DNA from: an uncultured Bacteroidales bacterium
Lineage (GTDB): Bacteria > Bacteroidota > Bacteroidia > Bacteroidales > Bacteroidaceae
Reading direction: 5' to 3'
Length of the DNA: 64,000 bases
Assembly (NCBI GenBank): GCA_902774335.1
Contig: CACYHW010000005.1
Coordinates: 1 to 64,000 of the forward strand
A program made the translations under genes and the position numbers. Under the pieces are notes generated by a model. The model was not told where the DNA came from, did no database searches, and was given only the letters and a program-made list of their open reading frames with translations. Positions 52,956 through 61,758 of this stretch are shown here, piece by piece. The stretch's first letter is position 1. Each line of letters starts with the position of its first letter.

Positions 52956-54359
52956 ATGAAGAAATCAATTATTATCAGTCTGGCGCTCCTCTTGCCGCTG
53001 TCATTATGTGCAGAAATCACAAAGAAAGAGGATATCAATCAGGACAACCTCTACAAGTTCAGAGGCAGTATGACCCAGTATGAGGATCCGGGTGTCACCT
53101 ACTCAAAGGCTCCCAAGGGCTTCAAGCCTTTCTACATGAGTCACTACGGCCGCCACGGTTCACGTTACCTGCTCAACACACCGCAGTACAACGACCCGTA
53201 TTCAATCCTTCAGGCTGCCGATGACAAAGGCGTACTGACAGAGTTCGGCAAGGATGTCCTGAGACGCATCGAGATAATGGCCAAGGATGCCGACGGCCAT
53301 CTGGGCGACCTGACCATAGTAGGCCAGCAGCAGCATCGCGGCATTGCCCGCCGTATGGTCCGCAACTATCCGGAGATATTCAACAAGAAGTCACACATCG
53401 TGGCACGCTCAACCACATCACACCGCGTTATAGCCAGTATGACCGCCGCCTTGATGGAGTTCTCGGCCATACTGCCCAAGATGGACATCGACTTCAACGA
53501 CAGTGACTTTGACCGCGGTTACATGAACTACGAGGACAGGGCCATCAACAGCGCCAAGAACAGCCGCGAAAGAAACGCTGCCGTGAACGCTTTCAACGCC
53601 AAGCATAACAACCCCGAGCGCCTGATGTGCGCCCTCTTTACCGATACCACATTCATCACCCGTTATCCCAGGACATCGTCCAGCTCAAGTTCACGCTCCC
53701 AGATGTCAAGCGCAGCCCAGGAGACATCGGGTTCCGTATCGACCACAGACCGCTCGGACGATCTCTACACCAAGATTTATGATATTGCCGCCAACATGGG
53801 CAGCCACACATACTTAGGATTCGACCTGGACGATGTGTTCACATACGAGGAGTGGTATGACTGCTGGCTCCAGAACAACCTCTACTGGTTCTCAGTTTCC
53901 GGTTATCACGACATGACCCAGAACCTGGTTCCTTACGGCCACGCAACACTGCTCCAGGACTTCCTGGATAAGGCCGATGAGGCCATCGCCAACGGCACCC
54001 CCAGCGCCAACCTGCGCTACGGTCATGACACCGCCCTCTATCCCCTGCTCTGCCTCATGGAGGTGAACGACTGCTCTTATGCACCCAAGGATATCGAGGA
54101 CCTGGCAAACAAATGGGTTAACTATGACATTGTCCACATGGGCAGTAACCTCCAACTCATATTCTTCAAGAACAAGAAAGGCACCATCCTGGTAAGGGCC
54201 CTGCTCGACGAGACCGAGGCCAAGCTGCCGGTAGAGTGCTATAAGGATGCCAAGGGTAATGAGTATCCCTACTTCTACGAGTGGAACAAGGTAGAGAAGT
54301 ACTACCGCGACATCCTGGCCCGCTGGACAAGAATCAGAGCCGAGCTGACAAACAACTGA
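52956..54359 (+). CDS. Exported histidine acid phosphatase family protein
   Basis: A 467-aa protein with a signal peptide of about 19 residues (ending LSLCA). SHYGRHGSRY (62-71) is the histidine phosphatase motif with the nucleophilic His, and RYGHDTALYPL (from 354) supplies the HD proton-donor pair. The layout resembles MINPP-like inositol phosphate phosphatases of Bacteroides. A Ser/Thr-rich low-complexity insertion (about 240-268) interrupts the helical cap. The start at 52956 is preferred over 52791, whose extension crosses the promoter. The next glycosyltransferase begins four bases after its stop. The substrate is uncertain. Confidence 0.83.
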   Translation: MKKSIIISLALLLPLSLCAEITKKEDINQDNLYKFRGSMTQYEDPGVTYSKAPKGFKPFYMSHYGRHGSRYLLNTPQYNDPYSILQAADDKGVLTEFGKDVLRRIEIMAKDADGHLGDLTIVGQQQHRGIARRMVRNYPEIFNKKSHIVARSTTSHRVIASMTAALMEFSAILPKMDIDFNDSDFDRGYMNYEDRAINSAKNSRERNAAVNAFNAKHNNPERLMCALFTDTTFITRYPRTSSSSSSRSQMSSAAQETSGSVSTTDRSDDLYTKIYDIAANMGSHTYLGFDLDDVFTYEEWYDCWLQNNLYWFSVSGYHDMTQNLVPYGHATLLQDFLDKADEAIANGTPSANLRYGHDTALYPLLCLMEVNDCSYAPKDIEDLANKWVNYDIVHMGSNLQLIFFKNKKGTILVRALLDETEAKLPVECYKDAKGNEYPYFYEWNKVEKYYRDILARWTRIRAELTNN

Positions 54360-54363
54360 TAAA

Positions 54364-55479
54364 ATGAAAATAGGGTTCGATGCAAAACGTCTTTACAACA
54401 ACTTCACCGGTCTGGGAAACTACTGCCGGACCGTTGTTGACATCCTTACGGAGCGCTATCCTGAAAACGGGTATTTCCTGTATACCCCCAAGATAAAGGA
54501 AGACTCCAGGACCGAGCCCTATCTTTACAATCCTCAATGCACCACCGTCACTCCGGACAGCCCGTTCCTGAGAGGACTGTGGAGAACATTCCAGGTTTCA
54601 AGAAGAGCTGACAGGGACTCGTTGGATATTTTTCACGGATTATCCAACGAGCTGCCTGTACGTCTTAACATACCATCGGTGGTAACCATCCACGACGTGG
54701 CTTTCAAGACATTTCCCGACATGTATCACCTGCCAGACAGGATCATATACGATGCCAAGTGGAAATATGCCTGCAACCATGCCGACAGGATAATAGCCAT
54801 CAGCACATCCACCAAGAACGACGTCATCGAGTTTTACGGTGTGGATCCAAATAAGATAGACGTGGTCTATCAGCCCGTAAACAGCATCTATTACACCCAG
54901 GAAGCCGGTGTAAGGCCTCAGCTTCCCAAGAAGGTCAGGGATCACGAATATATGCTGTATGTGGGTTCCATCAACTCACGCAAGAACCTGCTGGGAATAA
55001 TCAAAGCCATGGAGCTGCTGCCGCAGGACCTGCGCATTCCGCTCATCGTCGTAGGCAACGGCCGCGAATACAAACATGAGGTGCTGCGTTACATCACCGC
55101 ACGCGGGCTCAACAATCTGATTGTATTCCCGTCTTGCCACATCGGCACTGCCCAGCTGCGTTACCTCTACTCAAACGCCGCAATGCTGGTTTATCCGTCG
55201 TTCTACGAGGGATTCGGCCTACCGGTGCTGGAGGCGCTGCTCTCCAAATGTCCCGTTGTAACAAGCAATATCTCATCACTGCCCGAGGCCGCCGGACCGG
55301 ACTCGCTGCTTGCCGACCCCAATGATATAGGCGATATATCGGACAAGATACGTAAGGTTCTTACCAACAGTGATTTCCGCGAAAAGATGATTGGTAAAGG
55401 TTATCAGTACGCGACAGGAAGGTTCAACCCCACAAGACTGGCGGAATCCATGATGGATACATACAAAAGCATTCTTTAA
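54364..55479 (+). CDS. GT4-family glycosyltransferase
   Basis: A 371-aa GT-B fold enzyme. It opens MKIGFDAKRLYNNFTGLGNY with a glycine-rich loop. YVGSINSRKNLLGIIKAM marks the second Rossmann domain, and PSFYEGFGLPVLEALLSKCPVV is the EX7E donor-binding motif. It probably adds a hexose or mannose to a surface glycan from a nucleotide sugar. It is first in a run with a LicD gene and a second GT4, four to five bases apart, so the three are coexpressed. Its closeness to the phosphatase gene may be coincidental. Confidence 0.87.
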   Translation: MKIGFDAKRLYNNFTGLGNYCRTVVDILTERYPENGYFLYTPKIKEDSRTEPYLYNPQCTTVTPDSPFLRGLWRTFQVSRRADRDSLDIFHGLSNELPVRLNIPSVVTIHDVAFKTFPDMYHLPDRIIYDAKWKYACNHADRIIAISTSTKNDVIEFYGVDPNKIDVVYQPVNSIYYTQEAGVRPQLPKKVRDHEYMLYVGSINSRKNLLGIIKAMELLPQDLRIPLIVVGNGREYKHEVLRYITARGLNNLIVFPSCHIGTAQLRYLYSNAAMLVYPSFYEGFGLPVLEALLSKCPVVTSNISSLPEAAGPDSLLADPNDIGDISDKIRKVLTNSDFREKMIGKGYQYATGRFNPTRLAESMMDTYKSIL

Positions 55480-55483
55480 AGCT

Positions 55484-56326
55484 ATGGCTCAATACGAAAT
55501 CCGACCTCTCCAGTTAAAGATACTGGACATAATGACCGCGTTTGACAAGATATGCCGCGAGCATGGACTGACCTACTACATCTGGGCCGGCACGATGCTT
55601 GGAGCTGTCCGACACGGAGGGTTCATACCATGGGACGATGATGCCGACATAGCCCTTCCGCGCAAGGACTACGACATTCTGGTGAGCCATGCCGCCGAGT
55701 GGATACCCCAGCCCTACGAGCTTAACTGCATCGAAAAGAGCGACGCCTTTACAGGAACATACGCCAAGTTCATTGACGGCAGCACCACCATCGTGGAGCG
55801 TTACGACTTCAACTCCGTGGGCGGAATATACGTTGACATATTCCCCATTGACGAGACCTACAACTGCCGTTTCCTGGCCAAGATAAGGGCTTCCAGATAC
55901 AAGATACTCAACAAGCTGGCATACTTCTGCAACAGGAACCCCTACAAGCACGGCAAGGGCCCAAGTTCATGGCTTCCCCGCACTGTACAGGCCCTGACCA
56001 CCAACGCCAAACTCCAGAAGAGGGCGTGCAGAATAATGAAATCCGGATCGTTCCCCAAGTCAAAGTACGTCTGCGACTATGACTTCGGCACAAGGGGAAT
56101 AATGCCCAAGGACATCATAGGCAAGCCCACTCCCATCATGTTCGAAGGCAGGGAGTTCATGGGTGTAGAGTTCCCGGACAGATATCTGCCTCACTTCTAC
56201 GGCGATTACATGAAGCTGCCCGACGAGAAGGACCGCAAACAGCACAACTTCTACTATCTGAACTACGACCTGCCCTACAGCCTGTATGTGGATGACAGGA
56301 GCTTTGTAAAGGACAAAAAGCAATGA
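55484..56326 (+). CDS. LicD family protein
   Basis: A 280-aa protein. YYIWAGTMLGAVRHGGFIPW followed by DDDADIALPRKDYD is the LicD nucleotidyltransferase-fold signature with the metal-binding aspartates. The family transfers phosphocholine or other phospho-substituents to glycans. Its stop overlaps the next glycosyltransferase start by four bases. The donor is unknown, and no choline uptake or activation genes lie in the window, so another phospho-group is possible. Confidence 0.88.
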   Translation: MAQYEIRPLQLKILDIMTAFDKICREHGLTYYIWAGTMLGAVRHGGFIPWDDDADIALPRKDYDILVSHAAEWIPQPYELNCIEKSDAFTGTYAKFIDGSTTIVERYDFNSVGGIYVDIFPIDETYNCRFLAKIRASRYKILNKLAYFCNRNPYKHGKGPSSWLPRTVQALTTNAKLQKRACRIMKSGSFPKSKYVCDYDFGTRGIMPKDIIGKPTPIMFEGREFMGVEFPDRYLPHFYGDYMKLPDEKDRKQHNFYYLNYDLPYSLYVDDRSFVKDKKQ

Positions 56327-57405
56327 GGGTAATACATCTGGTTTCGAACAAGGCCTGGGGTGGCGGCGAGCAGTATGTCTATGACATTTGCCGGCACCTG
56401 GCAGCCGACGGCCATGATGTGACAATCATACACAAGCCCATACCCGTTCTGCGCGACAAGCTGTCGCAGCTAAACATTCCGCTGCACGAGATGTCGCTTG
56501 GCGGCATCCTGGACATGGGCAGCGCCCGCAGGTTAAGCCGTCTGATAGCCAGCGGCAGCAGCATTCTGCATGTCCACAACTTCAAGGACGCCTTCACAGC
56601 CGCATACGCCAGGAAAATTTCGGGCAATCCCCTTGTAAGGATAGTTCTGACACGACATCTGGTCAGGCCCGGCAAGAGATCCTTCATGTACCGATGGCTT
56701 TACCGTCAGCTGGACAGGATCATATTCGTATCAAAACTGGCGCAGGACCGTTTCCTGGAGGGTATGCCGCAATCTGTCAGGGACAAGAGCACAGTGCTCC
56801 ACAACAGCATCACCATACCGGACAGCATCACCGCTCCGGACCTCAGGAAGCAGCTGGAACTCCCAGCCGACAGCACCATACTGATGTATCACGGAAGGAT
56901 AGAGCAGGAAAAAGGCATAGACATCCTTGTCAAGGCCTTCGCTGCAGTCCGTGCCGATAACCTCCATCTTGTACTGGTGGGAACAGGCTCGCAGGAGTAC
57001 TCACAGTCACTCAATGAAAGCATACAAAACCAAGGCTTGCACGACAGGGTACATTTCACCGGATTCCGCAGCGATATCATAGCCTGCATCCAAGAGGCCG
57101 GTCTGGGAGTGATTCCCTCCATTGTGGCCGAAGCCTGCCCGCTTTCATGCATGGAGTATATGTCGCAGGGCAAATGCGTAATCACCACCTGCAACGGAGG
57201 CCAGGCTGAATACATCCGGGACGGCGTAACCGGCATACTTGTACCGCCGGCCGATACACAAGCGCTGGCCGATGCCATAACGCGTGCCGTCACAACCCAT
57301 GAGGCCGACACCATAGGTCAGGCTGCAGCCCGATGGTTCAGCACAAACCTGTCATACGACGTCTTCTACAGCCGCCTGACAGATATCTACAAAAAGCTGT
57401 TCTGA
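56323..57405 (+). CDS. GT4-family glycosyltransferase
   Basis: A 360-aa GT-B enzyme. It opens VIHLVSNKAWGGGEQYVYDI, with the acceptor-side glycine loop. YHGRIEQEKGIDILVKAF and PSIVAEACPLSCMEYMSQGK (EX7E motif) define the donor-binding half. It lies last in the three-gene run, and its stop TGA touches the TCA of the convergent acetyltransferase, with no base between. The sugar and linkage are unknown. Confidence 0.87.
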   Translation: MRVIHLVSNKAWGGGEQYVYDICRHLAADGHDVTIIHKPIPVLRDKLSQLNIPLHEMSLGGILDMGSARRLSRLIASGSSILHVHNFKDAFTAAYARKISGNPLVRIVLTRHLVRPGKRSFMYRWLYRQLDRIIFVSKLAQDRFLEGMPQSVRDKSTVLHNSITIPDSITAPDLRKQLELPADSTILMYHGRIEQEKGIDILVKAFAAVRADNLHLVLVGTGSQEYSQSLNESIQNQGLHDRVHFTGFRSDIIACIQEAGLGVIPSIVAEACPLSCMEYMSQGKCVITTCNGGQAEYIRDGVTGILVPPADTQALADAITRAVTTHEADTIGQAAARWFSTNLSYDVFYSRLTDIYKKLF

Positions 57406-58089
57406 TCAGTCCAGCGAGGCCAGGAAAGCCTCGGGATCGGCGAATCTTTCAGGATAGGTTCTGAGCAGCTTTTCATCGGTACAATCCCACCACTTGAGAC
57501 GCAGCAGTTTCTCTATATCGGAGTCGCTGAAACGTTTCTTAATGGGTTTGGCGGGAACGCCTCCTGCAATGGTATAAGGGGGAACATCCTTGGTCACTAC
57601 GGCTCCTGCGGCAATCACGGCACCATCGCCAATGGTAACACCGTCCATGATCATCACCCCGCTGCCTATCCACACATCATTTCCAATCACTACCTTATAG
57701 CCCGGCACGGCCTCGCGGTCAATCTCGTGGAAGAGAGTCTTGTCCGTATATGCAAATCCGAACTTCTTGCGCACATCCATGTAGAACGGAAGTGACGTGG
57801 TGATATTCTGTGTGGTGGGATGCGCACTGAATCCGGTCTTCAGGTTATCGGCTATGCTGCAGAAACGGCCGCATCGGACATCGGTCAGACGGCTGCCGTT
57901 ACCTATGTAGGTTCCGAACCCCACGAACGAATCCTTGACGGACGCATTCCTGTATACGTAGTTGTTTCCCTCGAACTGAGCGCGTCGGATAGTCACATTC
58001 TTGTCAAAGACTACCCTCTTCCAAAGCTTGAGCTTGGCAGGCAGGCAGTCCAGCGGGGAAAAGATGTAACGGAGTCTCTTGAGTGACAT
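57406..58089 (-). CDS. CatB-like O-acyltransferase (left-handed beta-helix)
   Basis: A 227-aa hexapeptide-repeat transferase. Hexads such as [20 protein letters not shown] and [15 protein letters not shown] build the left-handed helix, with the usual proline-rich turn [16 protein letters not shown]. The catalytic histidine is probably in [10 protein letters not shown]. It likely O-acetylates a glycan made by the neighbouring enzymes. It lies three bases after the GT2 gene on the same strand. Confidence 0.86.
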   Translation of the reverse strand: MSLKRLRYIFSPLDCLPAKLKLWKRVVFDKNVTIRRAQFEGNNYVYRNASVKDSFVGFGTYIGNGSRLTDVRCGRFCSIADNLKTGFSAHPTTQNITTSLPFYMDVRKKFGFAYTDKTLFHEIDREAVPGYKVVIGNDVWIGSGVMIMDGVTIGDGAVIAAGAVVTKDVPPYTIAGGVPAKPIKKRFSDSDIEKLLRLKWWDCTDEKLLRTYPERFADPEAFLASLD

Positions 58090-58092
58090 ATA

Positions 58093-58986
58093 TCAGATGT
58101 ATTTCTTGTGACGCATGGAGAGGCTCAACGGGCTGCCGCTCAGGAGCACGGGAAGGATATACCACCTCTTGACCTTGGGAAGCAGCTTGATAATGATGAC
58201 CAGTCTGTACAGGAACGAATGGAACGCATTATGGTATTTCCTGAAGGCGTACACATCCGATATGAATCCCTCACGGCGCGTAAGGCTGCGGGCGTTCTCG
58301 GTGCTCTTGCCCTGATGATGGACAAACGAGTAATTGGGATTAACCGTGCAGTGGTATCCCAGCTTGAGCAGACGCATTGAGAGGTCGTACTCCTCGGAAT
58401 AGAGGAATATGTTCATGTCAAAGCCTCCGCACTGCCAGAACAGCGGGGCCGGCATAAGCAGGAAACATCCGTTTATGTGGTGTGCGGTAAATGGGGCGTC
58501 GTGCAGACGGCGACGGGAAGGGTATCTGGCAGGAAACAGCCTCTCGAGTATCTTGCGGTTCACAATCTCGGGCAGGAGTCCAAGGTCATGGTTGAAGGAG
58601 CTTACCAGCTGTCCCTGTGAATTGTACTGCTGAGGCGTGATGCAGCCCACATCGGAGTGGTCACGCAGATAGGCCACAAGCGGGGTTACGCAGTCCGATG
58701 TAAGTTCCACATCGCTGTTCAGGAAACATAGATAATCCCCGTTGGCCACATTGGCTCCAAGCATGTTGCCGCCTCCAAACCCAAGGTTCTGGCGCGATAC
58801 CACAACCTGAAACTCATCCTGGTGTGCCAGCACGGCATCCCTGTCGGCAGGGTCCGATCCGTTATCGACGACAATTATCTCAAACGTTGTGTCAACCACA
58901 TTCCTGCGGATACTCTCAACACATTTAAGCACCAGCTGAGCCGTGTTGAAGTTCAAGATGACGAATGACACTGACGGTTTGAGCAT
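58093..58986 (-). CDS. GT2-family glycosyltransferase
   Basis: A 297-aa GT-A enzyme from ATG 58986. VSFVILNFNTAQLVLKCVES opens the fold, VVDNGSDP and FLNSDVEL supply the nucleotide and metal-binding aspartates, and NGCFLLMPAPLFWQCGGFDM is the acceptor-side region. The last part has hydrophobic stretches. Rhamnosyltransferase-like enzymes have this pattern. The open frame reaches back to the secG stop, but it would include a terminator hairpin, so the later ATG is preferred. Confidence 0.86.
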   Translation of the reverse strand: MLKPSVSFVILNFNTAQLVLKCVESIRRNVVDTTFEIIVVDNGSDPADRDAVLAHQDEFQVVVSRQNLGFGGGNMLGANVANGDYLCFLNSDVELTSDCVTPLVAYLRDHSDVGCITPQQYNSQGQLVSSFNHDLGLLPEIVNRKILERLFPARYPSRRRLHDAPFTAHHINGCFLLMPAPLFWQCGGFDMNIFLYSEEYDLSMRLLKLGYHCTVNPNYSFVHHQGKSTENARSLTRREGFISDVYAFRKYHNAFHSFLYRLVIIIKLLPKVKRWYILPVLLSGSPLSLSMRHKKYI

Positions 58987-59008
58987 TGCCTTGTAGGGTA
59001 TATTGATT

Positions 59009-59036
59009 AAAAAAGGAGACAGCTGTCTGCCTCCTC
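59009..59036 (-). terminator. Terminator after secG
   Basis: On the minus strand AGGAGGC-AGAC-AGCT-GTCT-CCTTTTTT. The stem has a single bulged C and two G-U pairs, and is followed by a T run. It separates secG from the GT2 gene. Confidence 0.6.
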
Positions 59037-59058
59037 TTATCTTGATGTTAAGACTCAA

Positions 59059-59403
59059 TTACTCCTCGGGGAGGTCCTGAATCTCAATGGGTGAATCGAA
59101 TGTGGTTGTAGACGATTCGGGGTTGACCATCTGGCTCTCGATTGCCTCACCTTCCATGACAGAACCCGGGTTGACAACCTTGGGTTTAGCCACATAAGCG
59201 GTAACGATGCTGAGAACTGAGATAGCGATGATCAGAGTCCAAGTGGTCTTCTCCAGGATATCAGTTGTCTTGCGGACACCCATGATCTGGTTTGATGAAG
59301 CAAAACCTGCTGCAAGGCCACCACCTTTTGAGTTCTGGATTGTGACTACAAAGCACAGGAAAAGTGCCAGGATCACGATAATAATGAGCAAAACCTTAAA
59401 CAT
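59059..59403 (-). CDS. secG: Preprotein translocase subunit SecG
   Basis: A 114-aa inner-membrane protein of the Sec translocon. The first helix (about 3-20) is followed by QNSKGGGLAAGFASSNQIMGVRKT, the SecG signature, and the second helix (about 55-74). A polar acidic C-terminal tail (about 80-114) is longer than in E. coli but common in Bacteroidota. It follows the TPR-like gene after three bases. Confidence 0.92.
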   Translation of the reverse strand: MFKVLLIIIVILALFLCFVVTIQNSKGGGLAAGFASSNQIMGVRKTTDILEKTTWTLIIAISVLSIVTAYVAKPKVVNPGSVMEGEAIESQMVNPESSTTTFDSPIEIQDLPEE

Positions 59404-59406
59404 TTT

Positions 59407-59886
59407 CTATTCTGATTTTTGATTTATCCTAACTAATTTCTCCAAATACCGGATTTGGTCCGCAAAGTAAATGCTTTTATTCGGAAAATTCAAATAAAGG
59501 GACCGAATAATTTCCAATGCTTTGCCATATCTGCGCTGTTTGAGGTAGATGCGCGCCAGTGTCTCGGTAAAATACGAATCTTCAAGCTGTTCGGACTCCA
59601 TTTCATCGGCCTCACCGTCTATAGTATCCTGCCCATCATCCTCTGAAGGAGCAAAATCCGGACGGCTGTATTCCACCGACAGGAACGCATCCAGCAGCTG
59701 CTCCGTCTTGGAACGGATGGCCTTGTCGGCCGAGCTTTCGGCTGTTGCCGACGGAGTCTCCAGATAGGCCGATACGTAATCCATGGGTACTGCTCCCAGC
59801 TCGGCAACGCTGTCAGCACTCTCTCCCCTGCCCTCAAGGAACGAGTCCAGCAGGGACATTACACGTTCATCCTTGGACTGTCCCAT
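59407..59886 (-). CDS. Small TPR-like cytoplasmic protein
   Basis: A 159-aa soluble protein with an acidic, low-complexity middle (about 75-105, Glu/Asp/Ser) and a C-terminal TPR-like helix pair (about 108-150, SYFTETLARIYLKQRRYGKALEII). It contains no enzyme motif. ATG 59886 is preferred over GTG 59892 and overlaps the LptE stop by one base. Genes of this kind sit between lptE and secG in many Bacteroidales; a scaffold role is a guess. Confidence 0.75.
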   Translation of the reverse strand: MGQSKDERVMSLLDSFLEGRGESADSVAELGAVPMDYVSAYLETPSATAESSADKAIRSKTEQLLDAFLSVEYSRPDFAPSEDDGQDTIDGEADEMESEQLEDSYFTETLARIYLKQRRYGKALEIIRSLYLNFPNKSIYFADQIRYLEKLVRINQKSE

Positions 59887-60404
59887 CACCACTTGGCTAC
59901 CGTTGCATTGAACACCTGGTCCACAATGTCATCGATCATCTGTTGGACAAGCTCATCCTGGACAGATGCCAACTGCTGTGACGAGTCATACTCACGTGTT
60001 GCACTGAACGGTTTCTCGAAATCGTCCTCGTGCTTTTTGTTGTTGGTGAACTTTACCTTGACCGTCATCTTGAGCTGAACCATCGACGAGTAACCATCGG
60101 CCGATATGGACTTGTTGGTCTGATCGTACGATGTGATCTCACCCGACAGCACCAGATCGCCGTCACGCTTGACCTGACGAAGCTTGGTCTGGCGGTTGTA
60201 GATGTCGCTCAGCGAGTTGTTGAACATGGGAGCCATAGGGGCCCACTGATATGCGGCACGGTTGGAAAAGGTCTCCACGGTTATGGTCTTGACCGTATTG
60301 TAGTCAATTGAGGCACCGTTGAGCTTATACGAAACGGTGCAGCCTGGCATGAACAGCACACAGGCCATTGCAAAAAGGACTGATTTGATTATTCCGTGTT
60401 TCAT
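59886..60404 (-). CDS. lptE: LPS assembly lipoprotein LptE
   Basis: A 172-aa lipoprotein with signal peptide and lipobox MPGC (C22). It reads as the Bacteroidota LptE family (SYKLNGASIDYNTVKTITVE), which plugs the LptD barrel in the outer membrane for lipopolysaccharide insertion. The start overlaps the sigma-54 activator stop by four bases (ATGA), and the TPR-like gene overlaps its stop. This overlap chain implies one transcript from 61640. Confidence 0.85.
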   Translation of the reverse strand: MKHGIIKSVLFAMACVLFMPGCTVSYKLNGASIDYNTVKTITVETFSNRAAYQWAPMAPMFNNSLSDIYNRQTKLRQVKRDGDLVLSGEITSYDQTNKSISADGYSSMVQLKMTVKVKFTNNKKHEDDFEKPFSATREYDSSQQLASVQDELVQQMIDDIVDQVFNATVAKW

Positions 60405-61618
60405 TCCAGGTTGTATTCCTTGATTTTACGGTACAGCGTGCGCTCCGATATGTTGAGATCGGCTGCAGCACCGCGACGTTTGCCGCCATGCTTGGCAAGG
60501 GCACGCTTGATCATATCTTTCTCCACCTCATCCAGAGACAGGGTCTCCTCTACGTAGACCTCGGTATCCTGGATGTCATCGTCATCCTGTGCGCCCTTAC
60601 GGGAACCCGACGGCACACTCTGTACGGTAGTGGTACCCTCATCGGGAGTAAATATGGAAACCGGCTGCTGAACGGGCTGCTGGTTCTGCGACAGGCTGTT
60701 GACCTGAGCCTTGAGATCGGTGATGTCACGACGCATGTCAAAGAGCACCTTGTAGAGTATCTCGCGCTCGTTCTCGAACGAGTTCTCCTGGCGCTGTGCA
60801 CCCGCAAGCATAGGCAGCATCGAGGTGCGGCGGTCAGGCAGGTAACCCTGAAGCAGATCGGCTGTGATAACCCTCTGCTGAGCCATAATGGATATCTGCT
60901 CGGTGATATTCTTGAGCTGGCGAACATTGCCCGGCCAGTGGTAGGTCATGAGCATCTGCTTGGCATCCTCGGACAGCGTTACGGCCGGCATATGGTACTT
61001 CTCGGCACAGTCGGCGGCGAACTTGCGGAACAGCAGCAGCACATCGGCCCCGCGTTCACGCAGCGAAGGAACCTTGATGGGTATGGTGCTCAAGCGGTAG
61101 AACAGGTCCTCGCGGAAACGGCCCTGCTCTATTGCATGCAGCAGGTCCACGTTTGTTGCGGCCACAATACGCACGTTGGTCTTCTCGACCGTGCTGGAAC
61201 CCACGCGGATGAACTCGCCCGACTCAAGCACGCGGAGCAGGCGGGCCTGGGTTGCCATAGGCAGCTCGGCCACCTCGTCCAGGAATATTGTTCCGCCGTC
61301 GGCATCGGCAAAATAACCCTTACGGTCACTGATGGCGTTGGTAAATGCGCCCTTTACGTGACCAAAGAGCTCGGAGTCGATGGTACCCTCGGGGATGGCT
61401 CCGCAGTTCACGGCCAGATATTTCTTGGTCTTACGAAGACTGTTCTCGTGAATTATCTTGGGGAAAACATCCTTTCCGGATCCGCTCTCACCGGTTATAA
61501 GCACCGTCAGATCAGTAGGTGCAACCTGCATAGCCACGTCCATGGCGCGGTTCAGTTCCGGCGAGTTTCCGATAATCCGGAACCTCTGTTTCATTCTCTG
61601 TATCTCTTCTACGTTCAT
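60401..61618 (-). CDS. Sigma-54 interaction domain transcription activator with altered GAFTGA loop
   Basis: A 405-aa activator from ATG 61618. There is no N-terminal receiver or sensor domain. The AAA+ domain (about 12-245) has Walker A GESGSGKD (43-50), Walker B IFLDE (111-115) and REDLFYRL. The sigma-54-contacting loop reads GAFTNA (90-95), with Asn94 where glycine is usual. A Fis-type HTH ends the protein (about 365-403, GGKRRGAAADLNISERTLYR). The linker is Gln-rich. The gene heads the lptE-TPR-secG operon, so it may act on envelope genes. Its target promoters are unknown. Confidence 0.88.
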   Translation of the reverse strand: MNVEEIQRMKQRFRIIGNSPELNRAMDVAMQVAPTDLTVLITGESGSGKDVFPKIIHENSLRKTKKYLAVNCGAIPEGTIDSELFGHVKGAFTNAISDRKGYFADADGGTIFLDEVAELPMATQARLLRVLESGEFIRVGSSTVEKTNVRIVAATNVDLLHAIEQGRFREDLFYRLSTIPIKVPSLRERGADVLLLFRKFAADCAEKYHMPAVTLSEDAKQMLMTYHWPGNVRQLKNITEQISIMAQQRVITADLLQGYLPDRRTSMLPMLAGAQRQENSFENEREILYKVLFDMRRDITDLKAQVNSLSQNQQPVQQPVSIFTPDEGTTTVQSVPSGSRKGAQDDDDIQDTEVYVEETLSLDEVEKDMIKRALAKHGGKRRGAAADLNISERTLYRKIKEYNLE

Positions 61619-61639
61619 ATGATTCTTTAGAAAGACTGA

Positions 61640-61647
61640 CAAAAATA
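61640..61647 (-). promoter_or_regulatory. -7 box of the sigma-54 activator operon
   Basis: TATTTTTG (complement of 61640-61647) lies 21 bases upstream of ATG 61618. There is no TTTG at -33. Confidence 0.4.
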
Positions 61648-61744
61648 CATATTTTACCCCTTATACGGAATTTTTGGCAGATTATTTGTTTTAATTAAGG
61701 AAAACTAATTATCCTACAGTATTTCAAGGGTTACCTATTATTAC

Positions 61745-61752
61745 TACTTTTG
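61745..61752 (+). promoter_or_regulatory. -7 box directly before the RelA/SpoT gene
   Basis: TACTTTTG, with TTTC at 61722-61725 (19 bases upstream) as a weak -33. The predicted start is about three bases before ATG 61759. Confidence 0.5.
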
Positions 61753-61758
61753 CGAAGT

